Of a DNA stretch of 64,000 bases, positions 18,068-26,966 are shown piece by piece. The stretch is from Anaerophilus nitritigenes (GTDB taxonomy: Bacteria; Bacillota; Clostridia; Peptostreptococcales; Thermotaleaceae). The notes under the pieces are model-generated. The model was given only the letters and a program-made list of their open reading frames with translations. It was not told where the DNA came from and searched no databases. The stretch's first letter is position 1, and each line of letters begins with the position of its first letter. The DNA lies in the NCBI RefSeq assembly GCF_004138215.1, contig NZ_RYYS01000064.1, positions 62,001-126,000 on the forward strand, read 5' to 3'. A program made the translations under genes and the position numbers.

Positions 18068-19420
18068 TTATTTTTTGATAATTGTTCCATTTCGATGGTC
18101 TATGACTACACCATTCTCAATAGATATTTTTCCATTAATTAAAACATAATCAATACCTTGTGCCTTTAAAATGGGGCGGTCAAAAGAAGCTGTATCTATA
18201 ATTGTTTGATGATCAAAAATAGTAATATCTGCATCCATACCCTCTTTGATTTCTCCTTTGTGAAATAATTTTAATCTTTGTGCAGGCAGTTTTGTCATTT
18301 TTTCTAAAGCATCGATCAATTCCATAGCATTTTTTTCTCTAACAAAATGACCAAGTACTCGTGGAAATGTTCCTGCCCCTCTTGGATGACCTTGTCCGTT
18401 TGTATAAATTCCATCAGAGGCTATGATGATGAAAGGTTCTTTTAAAGCTTGAATAACTTCCTCTTTATTCATAGTAAATGCAACGGTTAATATATTTGGA
18501 TAATTTTTTCTAGCATCTTGAAATATCTCTAAGGTACAACGTTGATTTTTATAAGGATGTTGCGTCAAAAGCAAGTCATTATAATCTTTATGCCAACGAT
18601 CCAAACAGCCTTCGTCGAATACAGCTGAACCAATATGTGTACAAAATGCCTCATAAGGATAAGAATCTGCCATGATATCAATTTTATTATTACGTGCTTT
18701 TCGAATAGTATCTAAACAATCATCCATGAATCCAAATGCTGCAGCACTTCCTAAATGGGAAATTTGAAAAGGTATTTTTGTATATTTTGCAATCTCAATC
18801 ATTTCTTCAATAGATTCTTTAGATCTTGCTTCATCATATCGATAATGAGCACTCAAGAGATAATCATCATTTGGAATAGCCTGTGATGCTTCCACTATTT
18901 CTTCGAATGAAATACCAGGAGTATATTCAATACCAAAACTCATACCTGCTGCTCCTGCACGAATATCTCGTTCAATTAATTTTTTGATTTTTCCAATGGA
19001 TTGTGAATCGATGGAAGTATACCGATTATTATATCCAGCCTCTTCTCTTAAGGTATTATAGCCTGTAAACATAACGTAATTAGTAGGCGCACCTGTTTTT
19101 TTTACAAAAGATATAAAGTCCACCAATGGCGTCATTGATAATCCACAATTCCCGCCTGCACAGGTGGTAACACCCATATTTAACATGTAATTTGTAATAT
19201 CATAGTTGTAATTTTCTGCCCTTAAGTTTTCTTCATGCATATGTATATCTATAAAACCTGGTGAAACAATTTTATTTTGTGCATCAATAACTTTCTTAGC
19301 TTCTTTGTGAATCTGACCTATTTCTACAATTTTTCCTTTTTGAATAAAAATATCTTTTTGAACAAATTTTCTTTGATTAAAGTCAGGGATTTTTCCATTG
19401 ATAATTTTAATAGTACTCAT
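18068..19420 (-). CDS. N-acyl-D-amino-acid deacylase family amidohydrolase
   Basis: 450 aa, amidohydrolase superfamily. The metal ligands appear in order: HMH in FIDIHMHEE near residue 60, the bridging cysteine in AGGNCGLS near 92, histidines in LLSAHYRYDEA and FQISHLGSAAAFG near 190-220, and the aspartate in IIASDGIYTNGQGHPRGAGTFPRVLG near 340. This is the D-aminoacylase/dihydroorotase-like pattern with a cysteine instead of carboxylated lysine. It would release D-amino acids from N-acyl forms. AAAAGGAGTG precedes the ATG. The adjacent NhaC-type antiporter may serve transport of a related ion or product; that is inference. Confidence 0.85.
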   Translation of the reverse strand: MSTIKIINGKIPDFNQRKFVQKDIFIQKGKIVEIGQIHKEAKKVIDAQNKIVSPGFIDIHMHEENLRAENYNYDITNYMLNMGVTTCAGGNCGLSMTPLVDFISFVKKTGAPTNYVMFTGYNTLREEAGYNNRYTSIDSQSIGKIKKLIERDIRAGAAGMSFGIEYTPGISFEEIVEASQAIPNDDYLLSAHYRYDEARSKESIEEMIEIAKYTKIPFQISHLGSAAAFGFMDDCLDTIRKARNNKIDIMADSYPYEAFCTHIGSAVFDEGCLDRWHKDYNDLLLTQHPYKNQRCTLEIFQDARKNYPNILTVAFTMNKEEVIQALKEPFIIIASDGIYTNGQGHPRGAGTFPRVLGHFVREKNAMELIDALEKMTKLPAQRLKLFHKGEIKEGMDADITIFDHQTIIDTASFDRPILKAQGIDYVLINGKISIENGVVIDHRNGTIIKK

Positions 19421-19758
19421 AAGATCACTCCTTTTGGCATAAATACACTAAAATTAGTTGATGTGTTGTAATATAAATTTAAATATAAAAATAATGTGAA
19501 AAATTTAAATCTTCAAATACGAATTAATGTACATGATAACTCATTTATTTAATATTTTCAATAAAATATAGGAATCAAGTAATTATATCTTTTTTAAATT
19601 TAATTTTTCATAATAAAATAATAATTCTTATTCTTAGATATTTTAGAATTTATGCGATATGCACCACTTCGTTTTTTCATACATATTATATAATACAGCG
19701 TAGTCTATATAAGTTCACCCTATAGGATACTAGTGGAGTGATGAAAGGAGAGGATTTT
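19421..19758. other. AT-rich intergenic region between divergent genes
   Basis: 338 bases with no convincing ORF or hairpin. It should hold the promoters of the D-aminoacylase gene (- strand) and the recombinase unit (+ strand). A TATAAT hexamer near 19691 is a possible -10 for the recombinase unit, without a good -35. Confidence 0.4.
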
Positions 19759-19857
19759 GTGAAAAAAGAAAATAAAGTTATTGCAAGATGTACAGGCAAG
19801 AATAGTTTAAGAGATGTAGTGAAAGAATTCATTGTTTTGAAATTAAAAAATAAATAG
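19759..19857 (+). CDS. small 32-aa protein upstream of serine recombinase
   Basis: Short ORF with a GTG start preceded by AAAGGAGAGG at good spacing; its TAG stop is embedded in the recombinase ribosome site (TAGGAGG). The product is basic, beginning MKKENKVIARCTG and ending in an amphipathic helix-like VVKEFIVLKLKNK. An in-frame ATG at 19741 is a weaker alternative. I recognise no family. The tight coupling to the recombinase suggests coexpression, perhaps as an accessory or directionality factor, which is speculation. Confidence 0.5.
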   Translation: MKKENKVIARCTGKNSLRDVVKEFIVLKLKNK

Positions 19858-19868
19858 GAGGAATAAAA

Positions 19869-21305
19869 TTGAGGTGTGCTGTATATGTAAGAGTTTCTAC
19901 AGATATGGATACACAAAAGAGCAGTATTGCACATCAGAAAATTTTTTTTGAAAGATATACTGAACAACGAGATTGGAAAATTCATAAAATTTATGAAGAC
20001 ATTGAAAGTGGTAAAAGTATAAAAAATAGAGAAGGATTAAAAAATTTGATAGAGGATAGCAAAAAAGAAGAATTTGATGTTGTCCTTACAAAATCTATAT
20101 CAAGATTTGCTAGAAATACCTTAGAAGGACTGATGATGATTCGAGATTTAAAATCTAGAAATATAAGATTTATAACTATTGAAGATGGGTTTGATTCAGA
20201 AGAATATGATGAATTTATGTTTACTCTGCTTTTATCAATGGCACAAAAAGAATCTGAAAAAATAGGAGAGCGTATTCGATTTGGAAAATTATGTAGAGCC
20301 AAAAAAGGGTACTATAACGGAAGTCATCCACCTTATGGATATATGAAAAATAAAGATCAAATGACTCCATCAGAAGATATATCTACTTATGTAGTAAAAA
20401 AGATATTTTCTATGTATGTAGAAGGAAACGGAATTTATAAAATTGCAAAAGAACTAAATGACAAAGCTTACCCTACACCTAGTCAAGTAGCTAAAAAGAA
20501 AAATAGTAGTTTTTTATGGCATCAAAGTACGATTCGAAATATTTTATCTAATCCTTTTTATGTAGGAGATTTAGTTCAAAACAAAGAAAAAATAAGTTCT
20601 ATATATAATCAAAAGGATATTATAAAAATACAAAATACTCATAAAGGAATTATTGACCGAGTAACCTTCGAAGAAGTACAAAAAAAACTAAAGGAAAATG
20701 GGAAGAAAAAGGGTTCTCAAGGAATACATCTTTTTTCTAATCTATTGGTTTGTGGAGAATGCGAAAGTGTTATGCATTATAAAAAAGATAAGGAAGCTTA
20801 TTTGTGTGGAAAAGTAAATAAAATGGGAAAAAAATATTGTCAAGGAGCTTATATAAATGAAAAAGAATTAAAAGAAATAGTTACTAAATCTTTAAAAGAG
20901 ATAATTAGCAATTATATACAAAAACAAGAAGATATAATTTGTGAAATTATGGAAGAGATAAAAAAAGAAAATGATAATAATAAAATAGATAAAATACAAG
21001 AGTCTATTAAAAAACTTGAAAATCAAAAAAAAAGATTATTAAATCTTCTCATAGATCATCTAGTAGATGAATATATTTACAAAGAAAAGATTTATGAGAT
21101 ACAACAACAGCAAAAATTATTATATGAAAATAAAAGAGAAATACAAGAAGAATTAAAAAAAGATATGAGGGGATGGAAAGATCATATAAATGATTTATTG
21201 CAATTTAAAAATTTAGATAGAGTAACTCTTTGTAAATTTATAAAGAAAATAGAAGTTTTTCATGATAAAAAAATAGTAATAGAGTATGATTGTGAGAGTA
21301 TTTAA
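19869..21305 (+). CDS. large serine recombinase (resolvase/invertase type)
   Basis: 478 aa with a TTG start 6 bases after AGGAGG. The N-terminal resolvase domain starts AVYVRVSTD, with the catalytic serine at residue 9 or so, and SRFARNT and MAQKESEKIGERIRFG further on. The recombinase domain covers about 150-270 (PPYGYMK, STIRNILSNPFYVGD), and the zinc ribbon about 285-330 has CGEC and a later C...C pair. A long coiled coil follows. All catalytic parts look intact. No integrase-linked cargo, phage genes or obvious attachment repeats are visible, so it is either a solitary domesticated recombinase or a remnant. Confidence 0.93.
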   Translation: MRCAVYVRVSTDMDTQKSSIAHQKIFFERYTEQRDWKIHKIYEDIESGKSIKNREGLKNLIEDSKKEEFDVVLTKSISRFARNTLEGLMMIRDLKSRNIRFITIEDGFDSEEYDEFMFTLLLSMAQKESEKIGERIRFGKLCRAKKGYYNGSHPPYGYMKNKDQMTPSEDISTYVVKKIFSMYVEGNGIYKIAKELNDKAYPTPSQVAKKKNSSFLWHQSTIRNILSNPFYVGDLVQNKEKISSIYNQKDIIKIQNTHKGIIDRVTFEEVQKKLKENGKKKGSQGIHLFSNLLVCGECESVMHYKKDKEAYLCGKVNKMGKKYCQGAYINEKELKEIVTKSLKEIISNYIQKQEDIICEIMEEIKKENDNNKIDKIQESIKKLENQKKRLLNLLIDHLVDEYIYKEKIYEIQQQQKLLYENKREIQEELKKDMRGWKDHINDLLQFKNLDRVTLCKFIKKIEVFHDKKIVIEYDCESI

Positions 21306-21333
21306 ATATAACATGTCCAAAAAAACAAACATA

Positions 21334-21348
21334 CTGTTTTGAAAACAG
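21334..21348. promoter_or_regulatory. palindrome upstream of the sigma-54 promoter (candidate activator site)
   Basis: Perfect dyad CTGTTTT-G-AAAACAG centred about 105 bases upstream of the -24 element of the thiolase promoter, a usual distance for a sigma-54 enhancer site. Confidence 0.4.
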
Positions 21349-21445
21349 AACAATGCATACAGAAAAAAGGACGAATAATATGCAATAAATTGTAAGAATA
21401 CCGTGCAAATACTGAAAAAATGAGGAAATACAAAGAAAAAATATA

Positions 21446-21461
21446 TGGCATAAATCTTGCA
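21446..21461 (+). promoter_or_regulatory. sigma-54 (-24/-12) promoter of the thiolase gene
   Basis: TGGCATAAATCTTGCA matches the sigma-54 consensus TGGCAYRNNNNTTGCW at every defined position. It lies 60 bases before the thiolase start and in the same orientation. Confidence 0.85.
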
Positions 21462-21520
21462 TAAAATATGTAAGAGTAAATATGACATTATAACTTATAT
21501 ATATTTAAGGAGGAGTATTC

Positions 21521-22699
21521 ATGAGAGAAGTAGTTATTGCTAGTGCTGTGAGAACGGCTGTAGGAAGTTATGGAGGATCTTTAAAAGATTTTAAACCAGC
21601 TGATTTAGGAGCGATTGTAATTAAAGAAGCTCTAAACAGAGCAAAAGTTGCACCAGAAAAAGTGAGTGAAGTTGTATTTGGTTGTGTACTACAAGCTGGA
21701 CAAGGTCAAGGAGTTGCTAGACAATCTTCTATAAAAGCAGGTATTCCTGTAGAAATTCCAGCAACAACTATAAACATCATTTGTGGTTCTGGATTAAAAT
21801 CAGTAGCACTAGCTGCTCAAACTATTGCAGCAGGAGACAATGATATTGTTATTGCTGGAGGAACAGAAGTAATGAGTGGGGCTCCATATGTAGTTGAAAA
21901 AGCAAGATGGGGACAAAGAATGGGAGATGCAAAGTTTGTTGATGAAATGATCAAAGACGGACTATGGGATGCATTTAATGATTACCATATGGGTATTACA
22001 GCAGAAAATATTGCTGAGCAATATGGAATTACAAGAGAAGAACAAGATATTTTTTCTGTTAGAAGCCAAAATAGAGCAGAAAAAGCAAAAAAAGAAGGAA
22101 GATTTAAAGATGAAATCGTTCCTGTTGAAATTAAAACTAAAAAAGGAACAATTGTATTTGACCAAGATGAATTCATTAGAGATGGAGTAACATTAGAAGC
22201 TCTTGCAAAATTAAGACCAGCTTTCAAAAAAGACGGTACTGTAACAGCAGGAAATGCATCTGGAATTAATGATGGTGCAGCAGCATTTGTAATTATGTCA
22301 AAAGAAAAGGCTGATGAGCTTGGAATCAAACCTTTAGCTACAATCGTATCTAATGCAACAGCAGGGATAGATCCATCTGTAATGGGATTAGGACCTATTC
22401 CATCTAGTAAAAAAGCTTTAGAAAAAGCAGGACTTACTATTGAAGATATAGATTTAGTTGAAGCAAATGAAGCATTTGCAGCACAATCTATTGCAGTAGC
22501 AAAAGATTTAAATCTTGATATAGAAAAAGTAAATGTAAATGGTGGAGCTATTGCGATTGGACATCCAATTGGAGCAAGCGGCGGAAGAATTTTAGTTACA
22601 TTACTTCATGAAATGGAAAAAAGAGATGCAAAACGTGGTCTTGCAACATTATGTATCGGTGGAGGAATGGGAACAGCTCTAATCGTAGAGAGAAAATAA
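21521..22699 (+). CDS. acetyl-CoA C-acetyltransferase (thiolase)
   Basis: 392 aa, normal for a biosynthetic-type thiolase. The acyl-accepting cysteine is in [11 protein letters not shown] (Cys88), the catalytic histidine in [11 protein letters not shown] near residue 349, and the second cysteine in [11 protein letters not shown] near 379. It interconverts two acetyl-CoA with acetoacetyl-CoA, either entering butyrate synthesis or cleaving the acetoacetyl-CoA made in lysine fermentation. It is a single-gene unit behind a full-consensus sigma-54 promoter, the same class that drives the lysine operon, so coordinated control is likely. AAGGAGGAG precedes the ATG. Confidence 0.95.
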   Translation: MREVVIASAVRTAVGSYGGSLKDFKPADLGAIVIKEALNRAKVAPEKVSEVVFGCVLQAGQGQGVARQSSIKAGIPVEIPATTINIICGSGLKSVALAAQTIAAGDNDIVIAGGTEVMSGAPYVVEKARWGQRMGDAKFVDEMIKDGLWDAFNDYHMGITAENIAEQYGITREEQDIFSVRSQNRAEKAKKEGRFKDEIVPVEIKTKKGTIVFDQDEFIRDGVTLEALAKLRPAFKKDGTVTAGNASGINDGAAAFVIMSKEKADELGIKPLATIVSNATAGIDPSVMGLGPIPSSKKALEKAGLTIEDIDLVEANEAFAAQSIAVAKDLNLDIEKVNVNGGAIAIGHPIGASGGRILVTLLHEMEKRDAKRGLATLCIGGGMGTALIVERK

Positions 22700-22712
22700 G
22701 GATTATGAGTAT

Positions 22713-22745
22713 AAAAAGAGGAGCTTAAGGGCATCCTCTTTTTTA
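22713..22745 (+). terminator. intrinsic terminator of the thiolase gene
   Basis: AAAAGAGGA pairs with TCCTCTTTT around an 11-base loop, with the T run continuing. Confidence 0.8.
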
Positions 22746-22802
22746 ATGTGAAGGAGATATCATTTTATAATAGGAACATGTTAATCTTTAAAGGAGCATA
22801 TA

Positions 22803-23540
22803 ATGAAAATTAATCATAAACATATAGAGAAATCTATTAAATTTGCACAAAAATCTGATTGTTTTGATCGGTTGAATAAAATTTATCGTACTATTCCTAG
22901 AGGAAATTGCTTAGGTTGTACGAAATGTTGTATGGAATCTGTATCTACACATTTTGTAGAGTTTTTAAATATCATTCATTATTTAATAAATAGACCACAA
23001 CTTTATAAGATGATTTTACCTAAAATTGTAAAGTATTATTTTTTAGAGATGGTAGACAAAAACAAATGCCCTTTTTTAGATGAGGAAGGAAAATGTATGA
23101 TTTATGATGTTAGACCGTTAGTATGCAGGGTGTTTGGACACTTGACGAAGGAAGAATATGAAGAAGGATATAAAAGAGTATTAAGTGATAATATTTGCAA
23201 TATGAAAATGTTAAAAAATAAGTATAAAATTTCTATTCCAGAAGAAGTGGCTTATTATAAAATTGATTATTGCACAGATTTTGAAGTTTACAAAAGAATG
23301 ACAAAACAACAAAGGCAGACAATGATTGATAGTATATTCACTATGGAATCTTCTTTTTTTATGAGAGGATTAATCACAGAAGATTTTTTAGACTTAGGAC
23401 TTGTATCTTGGTTTGCATATACTATATGGGAGCAAGAAGAGGCAAGGAAATTAAAAATTCAAGTAATGAGAGAATGCTTACAAGGAGAAGAAAAAACTTT
23501 ATCTCAAATTTTAGAGAATATACAAAGTCATAAATTTTAA
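22803..23540 (+). CDS. YkgJ family cysteine cluster protein
   Basis: 245 aa. The cysteine cluster of the family is present: CLGCTKCC at about residues 36-43, CPFLDEEGKC near 92-101 and the RPLVCRVFG segment, which together may bind a metal or Fe-S centre. The rest is helical with unknown function; a late CTDFEVYKRM adds another cysteine. AAAGGAGC precedes the ATG. Single-gene unit between two terminators. The family function is not established. Confidence 0.8.
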   Translation: MKINHKHIEKSIKFAQKSDCFDRLNKIYRTIPRGNCLGCTKCCMESVSTHFVEFLNIIHYLINRPQLYKMILPKIVKYYFLEMVDKNKCPFLDEEGKCMIYDVRPLVCRVFGHLTKEEYEEGYKRVLSDNICNMKMLKNKYKISIPEEVAYYKIDYCTDFEVYKRMTKQQRQTMIDSIFTMESSFFMRGLITEDFLDLGLVSWFAYTIWEQEEARKLKIQVMRECLQGEEKTLSQILENIQSHKF

Positions 23541-23544
23541 CAGC

Positions 23545-23577
23545 AAAAGATCTAAATAAATTTTAGATCTTTTTTTT
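23545..23577 (+). terminator. intrinsic terminator of the YkgJ-type gene
   Basis: AAAGATCTAAA pairs with TTTAGATCTTT around a short loop, followed by a long T run. Confidence 0.85.
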
Positions 23578-23674
23578 ATATTGTACACTCCATACTAGTC
23601 TATTGTGTAGACCTATTATTCACATATAAAAGATTGAAGATAACAAAGGGTGAGAGTTAAAGGAGGGGCAGAAT

Positions 23675-25108
23675 TTGAATGAGGAAAAATCTATTTTTGT
23701 TAAAATATATGATCATGTTAAAGGAAAAATAATATTTATGGATATAGATCAGGTAGTACAACTTATGGTAGCTAATCAAATGAATATAGATTTTCAAATA
23801 GAAGCGCTAAAAGCACAAGCTATTATGGATAGAACTTTTTTAGTGAAAAATTCAAAAATATTTGGTGGAGAAGGTTGCATAAAATACAAGGGAGTAGATC
23901 TTTGTACAGATGGACATTGTGGAATCATTGGAAATGTAGATGAACTAAAAGAAAAATGGAAAGAAAATTTTGAAGAAAATTGGAATAAAATACAAAAAAT
24001 TGTACACGAGACAAAAGAAAAAATTATTACTATAAATAATAAACCTATTGATCCTAAATATCATCTTATTTGTGGAGGATCTACGGAAAATTGTGAAAAA
24101 GTATTAGGAAATAAAAGCATATATTTAAGAAAAGTATTATGTGATGGTTGTATGAATGCTCCTGGATATAATGAATCAAGAGTTTTATCTCTTGAAGAAA
24201 TGGAGAAAAGATTAAAAACGAAAACTCTTCCCCCTACTGCTTTGGATGGATCTTGTATAGAAGGGATTATAGAAGATATAAAAAGGGATGAAGAAGGAAG
24301 AGTAGTTTCTATAAAGATTGGAGGAAAAGTATTTAAAGGAATAGAAGTAATGAATTTATTAGGTTTAAATTCAACAAGATTTGGATGGAAGCCTATAGCC
24401 TTTCAAATTGAGATGCAAGGAAAAGGTGAGGGGTTAGGACTTTGTCAGTATGGTGCAAATAATATGGCTACACGAGGAAAAAAGGCAGAAGAAATTTTAA
24501 AATATTATTTTACAGGAGTAGAAATCAAAAACTTTGACAAGCCTAGTATAAATAAACCTTTAACGGGGAGAATAATAGTACTTGATCCAGGTCATGGAGG
24601 TGTGAATACAGAGGATGTATATGGACCTACAGGACTTAGAGAGAAAGATGTAAATCTTTATATATCCTTAAAACTTGCCAAAAAGCTTAGAGACTTAGGA
24701 GCTACAGTATATGAAACGAGAAAGGAAGATATTTATGTTTCTCTTGGAAAAAGAGCAAAATTATCTGATGAAGTAAGACCAGATTTTTTTCTAAGTATTC
24801 ATCAAAACTCTTTTTTTAATGATAATATATCAGGAAGTGAAATTTATCATTATAGAGGAGATGAAGAAGGAGAAACTCTCGGAAATCTTATTTTAGAAGA
24901 GATTCATAAAAAAGTAGGATTTATAAAAAGAGGAACAAAAACAGCTGAGTTTTATCTTTTAAGGGAAGTAAAATCTAGTGTTCTTCATATTGAAGTTGGC
25001 TTTATTACTAATCCACAAGAAGAAAATAAATTGAGAGAAGAAAAAACACAAGATAAAATTGCAGAGGCTATCGCCACAGGCTTAATAAGATTTTATTCTT
25101 ATGGATAG
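23675..25108 (+). CDS. SpoIID/LytB-domain and N-acetylmuramoyl-L-alanine amidase fusion
   Basis: 477 aa with a TTG start after AGGAGGGG. Residues about 20-290 form a SpoIID domain: IEALKAQAIMDRTFLVK carries the expected catalytic glutamate, followed by ICGGSTENC and GKGEGLGLCQYGANNMA. Residues about 300-477 form an Amidase_3 domain with all zinc/catalytic residues: the His in DPGHGG, the Glu in GLREKDVN, the His in LSIHQNS and the Glu in HIEVGFITN. SpoIID acts as a lytic transglycosylase on stripped glycan and the amidase removes stem peptides, so both steps of septal wall removal sit in one chain. No signal peptide or membrane helix is visible. Could serve engulfment, germination or spore wall remodelling. 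Confidence 0.85.
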   Translation: MNEEKSIFVKIYDHVKGKIIFMDIDQVVQLMVANQMNIDFQIEALKAQAIMDRTFLVKNSKIFGGEGCIKYKGVDLCTDGHCGIIGNVDELKEKWKENFEENWNKIQKIVHETKEKIITINNKPIDPKYHLICGGSTENCEKVLGNKSIYLRKVLCDGCMNAPGYNESRVLSLEEMEKRLKTKTLPPTALDGSCIEGIIEDIKRDEEGRVVSIKIGGKVFKGIEVMNLLGLNSTRFGWKPIAFQIEMQGKGEGLGLCQYGANNMATRGKKAEEILKYYFTGVEIKNFDKPSINKPLTGRIIVLDPGHGGVNTEDVYGPTGLREKDVNLYISLKLAKKLRDLGATVYETRKEDIYVSLGKRAKLSDEVRPDFFLSIHQNSFFNDNISGSEIYHYRGDEEGETLGNLILEEIHKKVGFIKRGTKTAEFYLLREVKSSVLHIEVGFITNPQEENKLREEKTQDKIAEAIATGLIRFYSYG

Positions 25109-25134
25109 AAGAACCGTGTGTTCTTCTATTTTCG
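25106..25134 (+). terminator. intrinsic terminator after the SpoIID-amidase gene
   Basis: TAGAAGAAC pairs with GTTCTTCTA around CGTGT, followed by TTTTC; the stem starts at the stop codon. Confidence 0.7.
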
Positions 25135-25187
25135 TGTAGTATCGACACAGGTTGCAAATGTTTTCCTGCTGTAACTTAAAAGGTTTA

Positions 25188-25216
25188 TTGACAATATTAA
25201 ATATCCATTATATAAT
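25188..25216 (+). promoter_or_regulatory. consensus sigma-A promoter 1 of veg
   Basis: TTGACA (25188-25193), exactly 17 bases, TATAAT (25211-25216): a full consensus match. Confidence 0.85.
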
Positions 25217-25230
25217 AATAGGTCAAGTGT

Positions 25231-25259
25231 TTGACAATTGTTCTGTAATATGATATGAT
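25231..25259 (+). promoter_or_regulatory. sigma-A promoter 2 of veg
   Basis: TTGACA (25231-25236), 17 bases, TATGAT (25254-25259). It lies 43 bases downstream of promoter 1, recalling the tandem vegI/vegII promoters of Bacillus subtilis. Confidence 0.8.
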
Positions 25260-25290
25260 GGTGTTGTATTATGTGAAAGAAGGTGATTCA

Positions 25291-25557
25291 ATGGCTCAAA
25301 AGAATGATTTGGCTAGGATCAAAAGAGATGTAGAACACCTTGTTGGAGAAAAAGTAAGATTAAAAGCCAACAAAGGAAGAAAGAAGATCAGCATAAAAGA
25401 AGGTATTCTTGAAGAAACTTACCCTGACATCTTTGTGGTATGTATAGACGGTGGATACAATACGGTAAGAAGAGTTTCCTACAGCTATTCAGATATACTT
25501 ACAGAAACAGTTGAAATTACCTTATGCAATAAAGACAAAAAAATTCAAGCTAGTTAA
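25291..25557 (+). CDS. veg: Veg family protein
   Basis: 88 aa from ATG 25291, preceded by GAAGGTGATT; a longer in-frame start at 25255 lies on the second promoter and is rejected. The Veg/DUF1021 pattern is plain: LARIKRDVEHLVGEKVRLKANKGRKK and GYNTVRRVSYSYSDILTETVE. Small SH3-like protein, highly expressed, linked in Bacillus to biofilm formation and control of SinR. Its usual company is spore and ispE genes, and here sipL-ispE follow argGH nearby. Monocistronic, with two consensus promoters and two tandem terminators. Confidence 0.93.
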   Translation: MAQKNDLARIKRDVEHLVGEKVRLKANKGRKKISIKEGILEETYPDIFVVCIDGGYNTVRRVSYSYSDILTETVEITLCNKDKKIQAS

Positions 25558-25565
25558 AGATCATA

Positions 25566-25630
25566 ACCTTCTGGGAAAGCCAGAAGGTATTTTGTTTTTG
25601 GGGTGAAAGCTTTTGCTTTCATCTTTTTTT
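25566..25630 (+). terminator. two tandem intrinsic terminators after veg
   Basis: First hairpin ACCTTCTGG/CCAGAAGGT with GAAAG loop then TTTTGTTTTT; second hairpin GGTGAAAGC/GCTTTCATC with TTTT loop then T7. Confidence 0.85.
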
Positions 25631-25647
25631 GTTTATATTTTAAGGAA

Positions 25648-25708
25648 TTGAATAATTATAAAGAAATATGAATAAATATGTTGAATAATTATAAATTTTT
25701 GTTATAAT
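25648..25708 (+). promoter_or_regulatory. argG promoter with repeated TGAATAAT boxes (candidate ArgR operator)
   Basis: A 15-base direct repeat TTGAATAATTATAAA occurs at 25648-25662 and 25681-25695, with ATATGAATAAATATG between them (25667-25681). These resemble ARG-box halves (TGAATAAW). The second repeat supplies the -35 TTGAAT, followed after 16 bases by TATAAT at 25703-25708. Confidence 0.5.
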
Positions 25709-25743
25709 ATATTCAATAGATAAATTTGAAAGGGGAAATTCAT

Positions 25744-26961
25744 TTGAAAAAAGAAAAAGTAGTATTAGCATATTCTGGAGGATTGGATACTTCTGTAATT
25801 TTGACTTGGTTAAAAGAAACTCAGGGAGTAGAAGTAATTGCTGTATGTGTAAATGTAGGACAAGAGGATGACTTTGAGGAAGTGAAGAAAAAAGCACTAC
25901 AAACAGGAGCAGTAAGTGCTTATGTGGTTGATGTTGTAGAAGAGTTTATTACAGATTATATTTTTCCAACTCTTAAAGCATCTGCTGTATATGAAGATGA
26001 TTATTTATTAGGAACATCTTTTGCTAGACCATTGATTGCAAAAAAATTAGTTGAAATAGCACAAAAGGAGGGAGCTATTGGTATCGCTCATGGTGCTACA
26101 GGGAAGGGAAATGATCAAGTTCGTTTTGAAGCTACTATTAAAGCATTAGATCCCCACATTAAAATTATTGCTCCTTGGAGAATATGGGATTTAAAATCAA
26201 GAGAAGATTGTATTGAATATGCAAAAGAACATAATATTCAAATTACGGTTACAAAAGAAAAAATTTATAGCAGAGATCAAAATATCTGGCATATAAGCCA
26301 TGAAGGAGGAAATTTAGAAGATCCATGGAATGAACATGATGAGAGTATATATATGATGAGTGTATCTCCTAAAAATGCTCCCGATGTACCTACCTTTGTG
26401 GAAATAGAATTTGAAAAAGGAATACCAACAAAAATAAATCAAAAACATTATGATCCTGTGACTATGATGAAGCTACTGAATCAATTAGGTGGCGAAAATG
26501 GAGTAGGAACCATAGATATTATTGAAAATAGATTAGTGGGGATGAAATCACGTGGAATTTATGAAACACCAGGAGGAACAATACTTTTTAAAGCACATCA
26601 AGCTCTAGAGAAGCTTACACTAGATAGAGATACTTTAAATTATAAAAAAATCATATCACAAAAGTATGCACAACTTGTTTATGATGGATTATGGTTTACT
26701 CCTCTTAGAACTGCATTATCTAAATTTGTGGATAGTACACAAGCATGTGTAAGTGGAAAAGTGAAAATAAAGCTTTATAAAGGAAATTGTACATCCGTTG
26801 CATCTTTTTCACCTTATTCATTATATAACGAAGAATTTGTAACTTTTGGAGAAGATGATGTATACAATCAAAAGGATGCAGAAGGTTTTATAAACTTATT
26901 TTCACTTCCTTTGACGATTCGTGCTTTGATGAATGAAAAAAATTCAAAAGGGGAGAAATAA
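25744..26961 (+). CDS. argG: argininosuccinate synthase
   Basis: 405 aa with a TTG start at 25744, placed 8 bases after AAAGGGG; an in-frame TTG at 25726 precedes the ribosome site and is rejected. The ATP-pyrophosphatase P-loop is in [15 protein letters not shown] at the N-terminus, with [13 protein letters not shown] near residue 118 and SREDC later. It joins citrulline and aspartate to argininosuccinate. Forms an operon with argH five bases downstream. Only the last two steps of arginine synthesis are here, so citrulline must come from elsewhere. Confidence 0.96.
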   Translation: MKKEKVVLAYSGGLDTSVILTWLKETQGVEVIAVCVNVGQEDDFEEVKKKALQTGAVSAYVVDVVEEFITDYIFPTLKASAVYEDDYLLGTSFARPLIAKKLVEIAQKEGAIGIAHGATGKGNDQVRFEATIKALDPHIKIIAPWRIWDLKSREDCIEYAKEHNIQITVTKEKIYSRDQNIWHISHEGGNLEDPWNEHDESIYMMSVSPKNAPDVPTFVEIEFEKGIPTKINQKHYDPVTMMKLLNQLGGENGVGTIDIIENRLVGMKSRGIYETPGGTILFKAHQALEKLTLDRDTLNYKKIISQKYAQLVYDGLWFTPLRTALSKFVDSTQACVSGKVKIKLYKGNCTSVASFSPYSLYNEEFVTFGEDDVYNQKDAEGFINLFSLPLTIRALMNEKNSKGEK

Positions 26962-26966
26962 AAGAT

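Noticed and set aside
19421-21520. Integrated phage or conjugative element around the serine recombinase
   Set aside because: No phage, plasmid or transfer genes, no flanking direct repeats, and ordinary metabolic genes on both sides.
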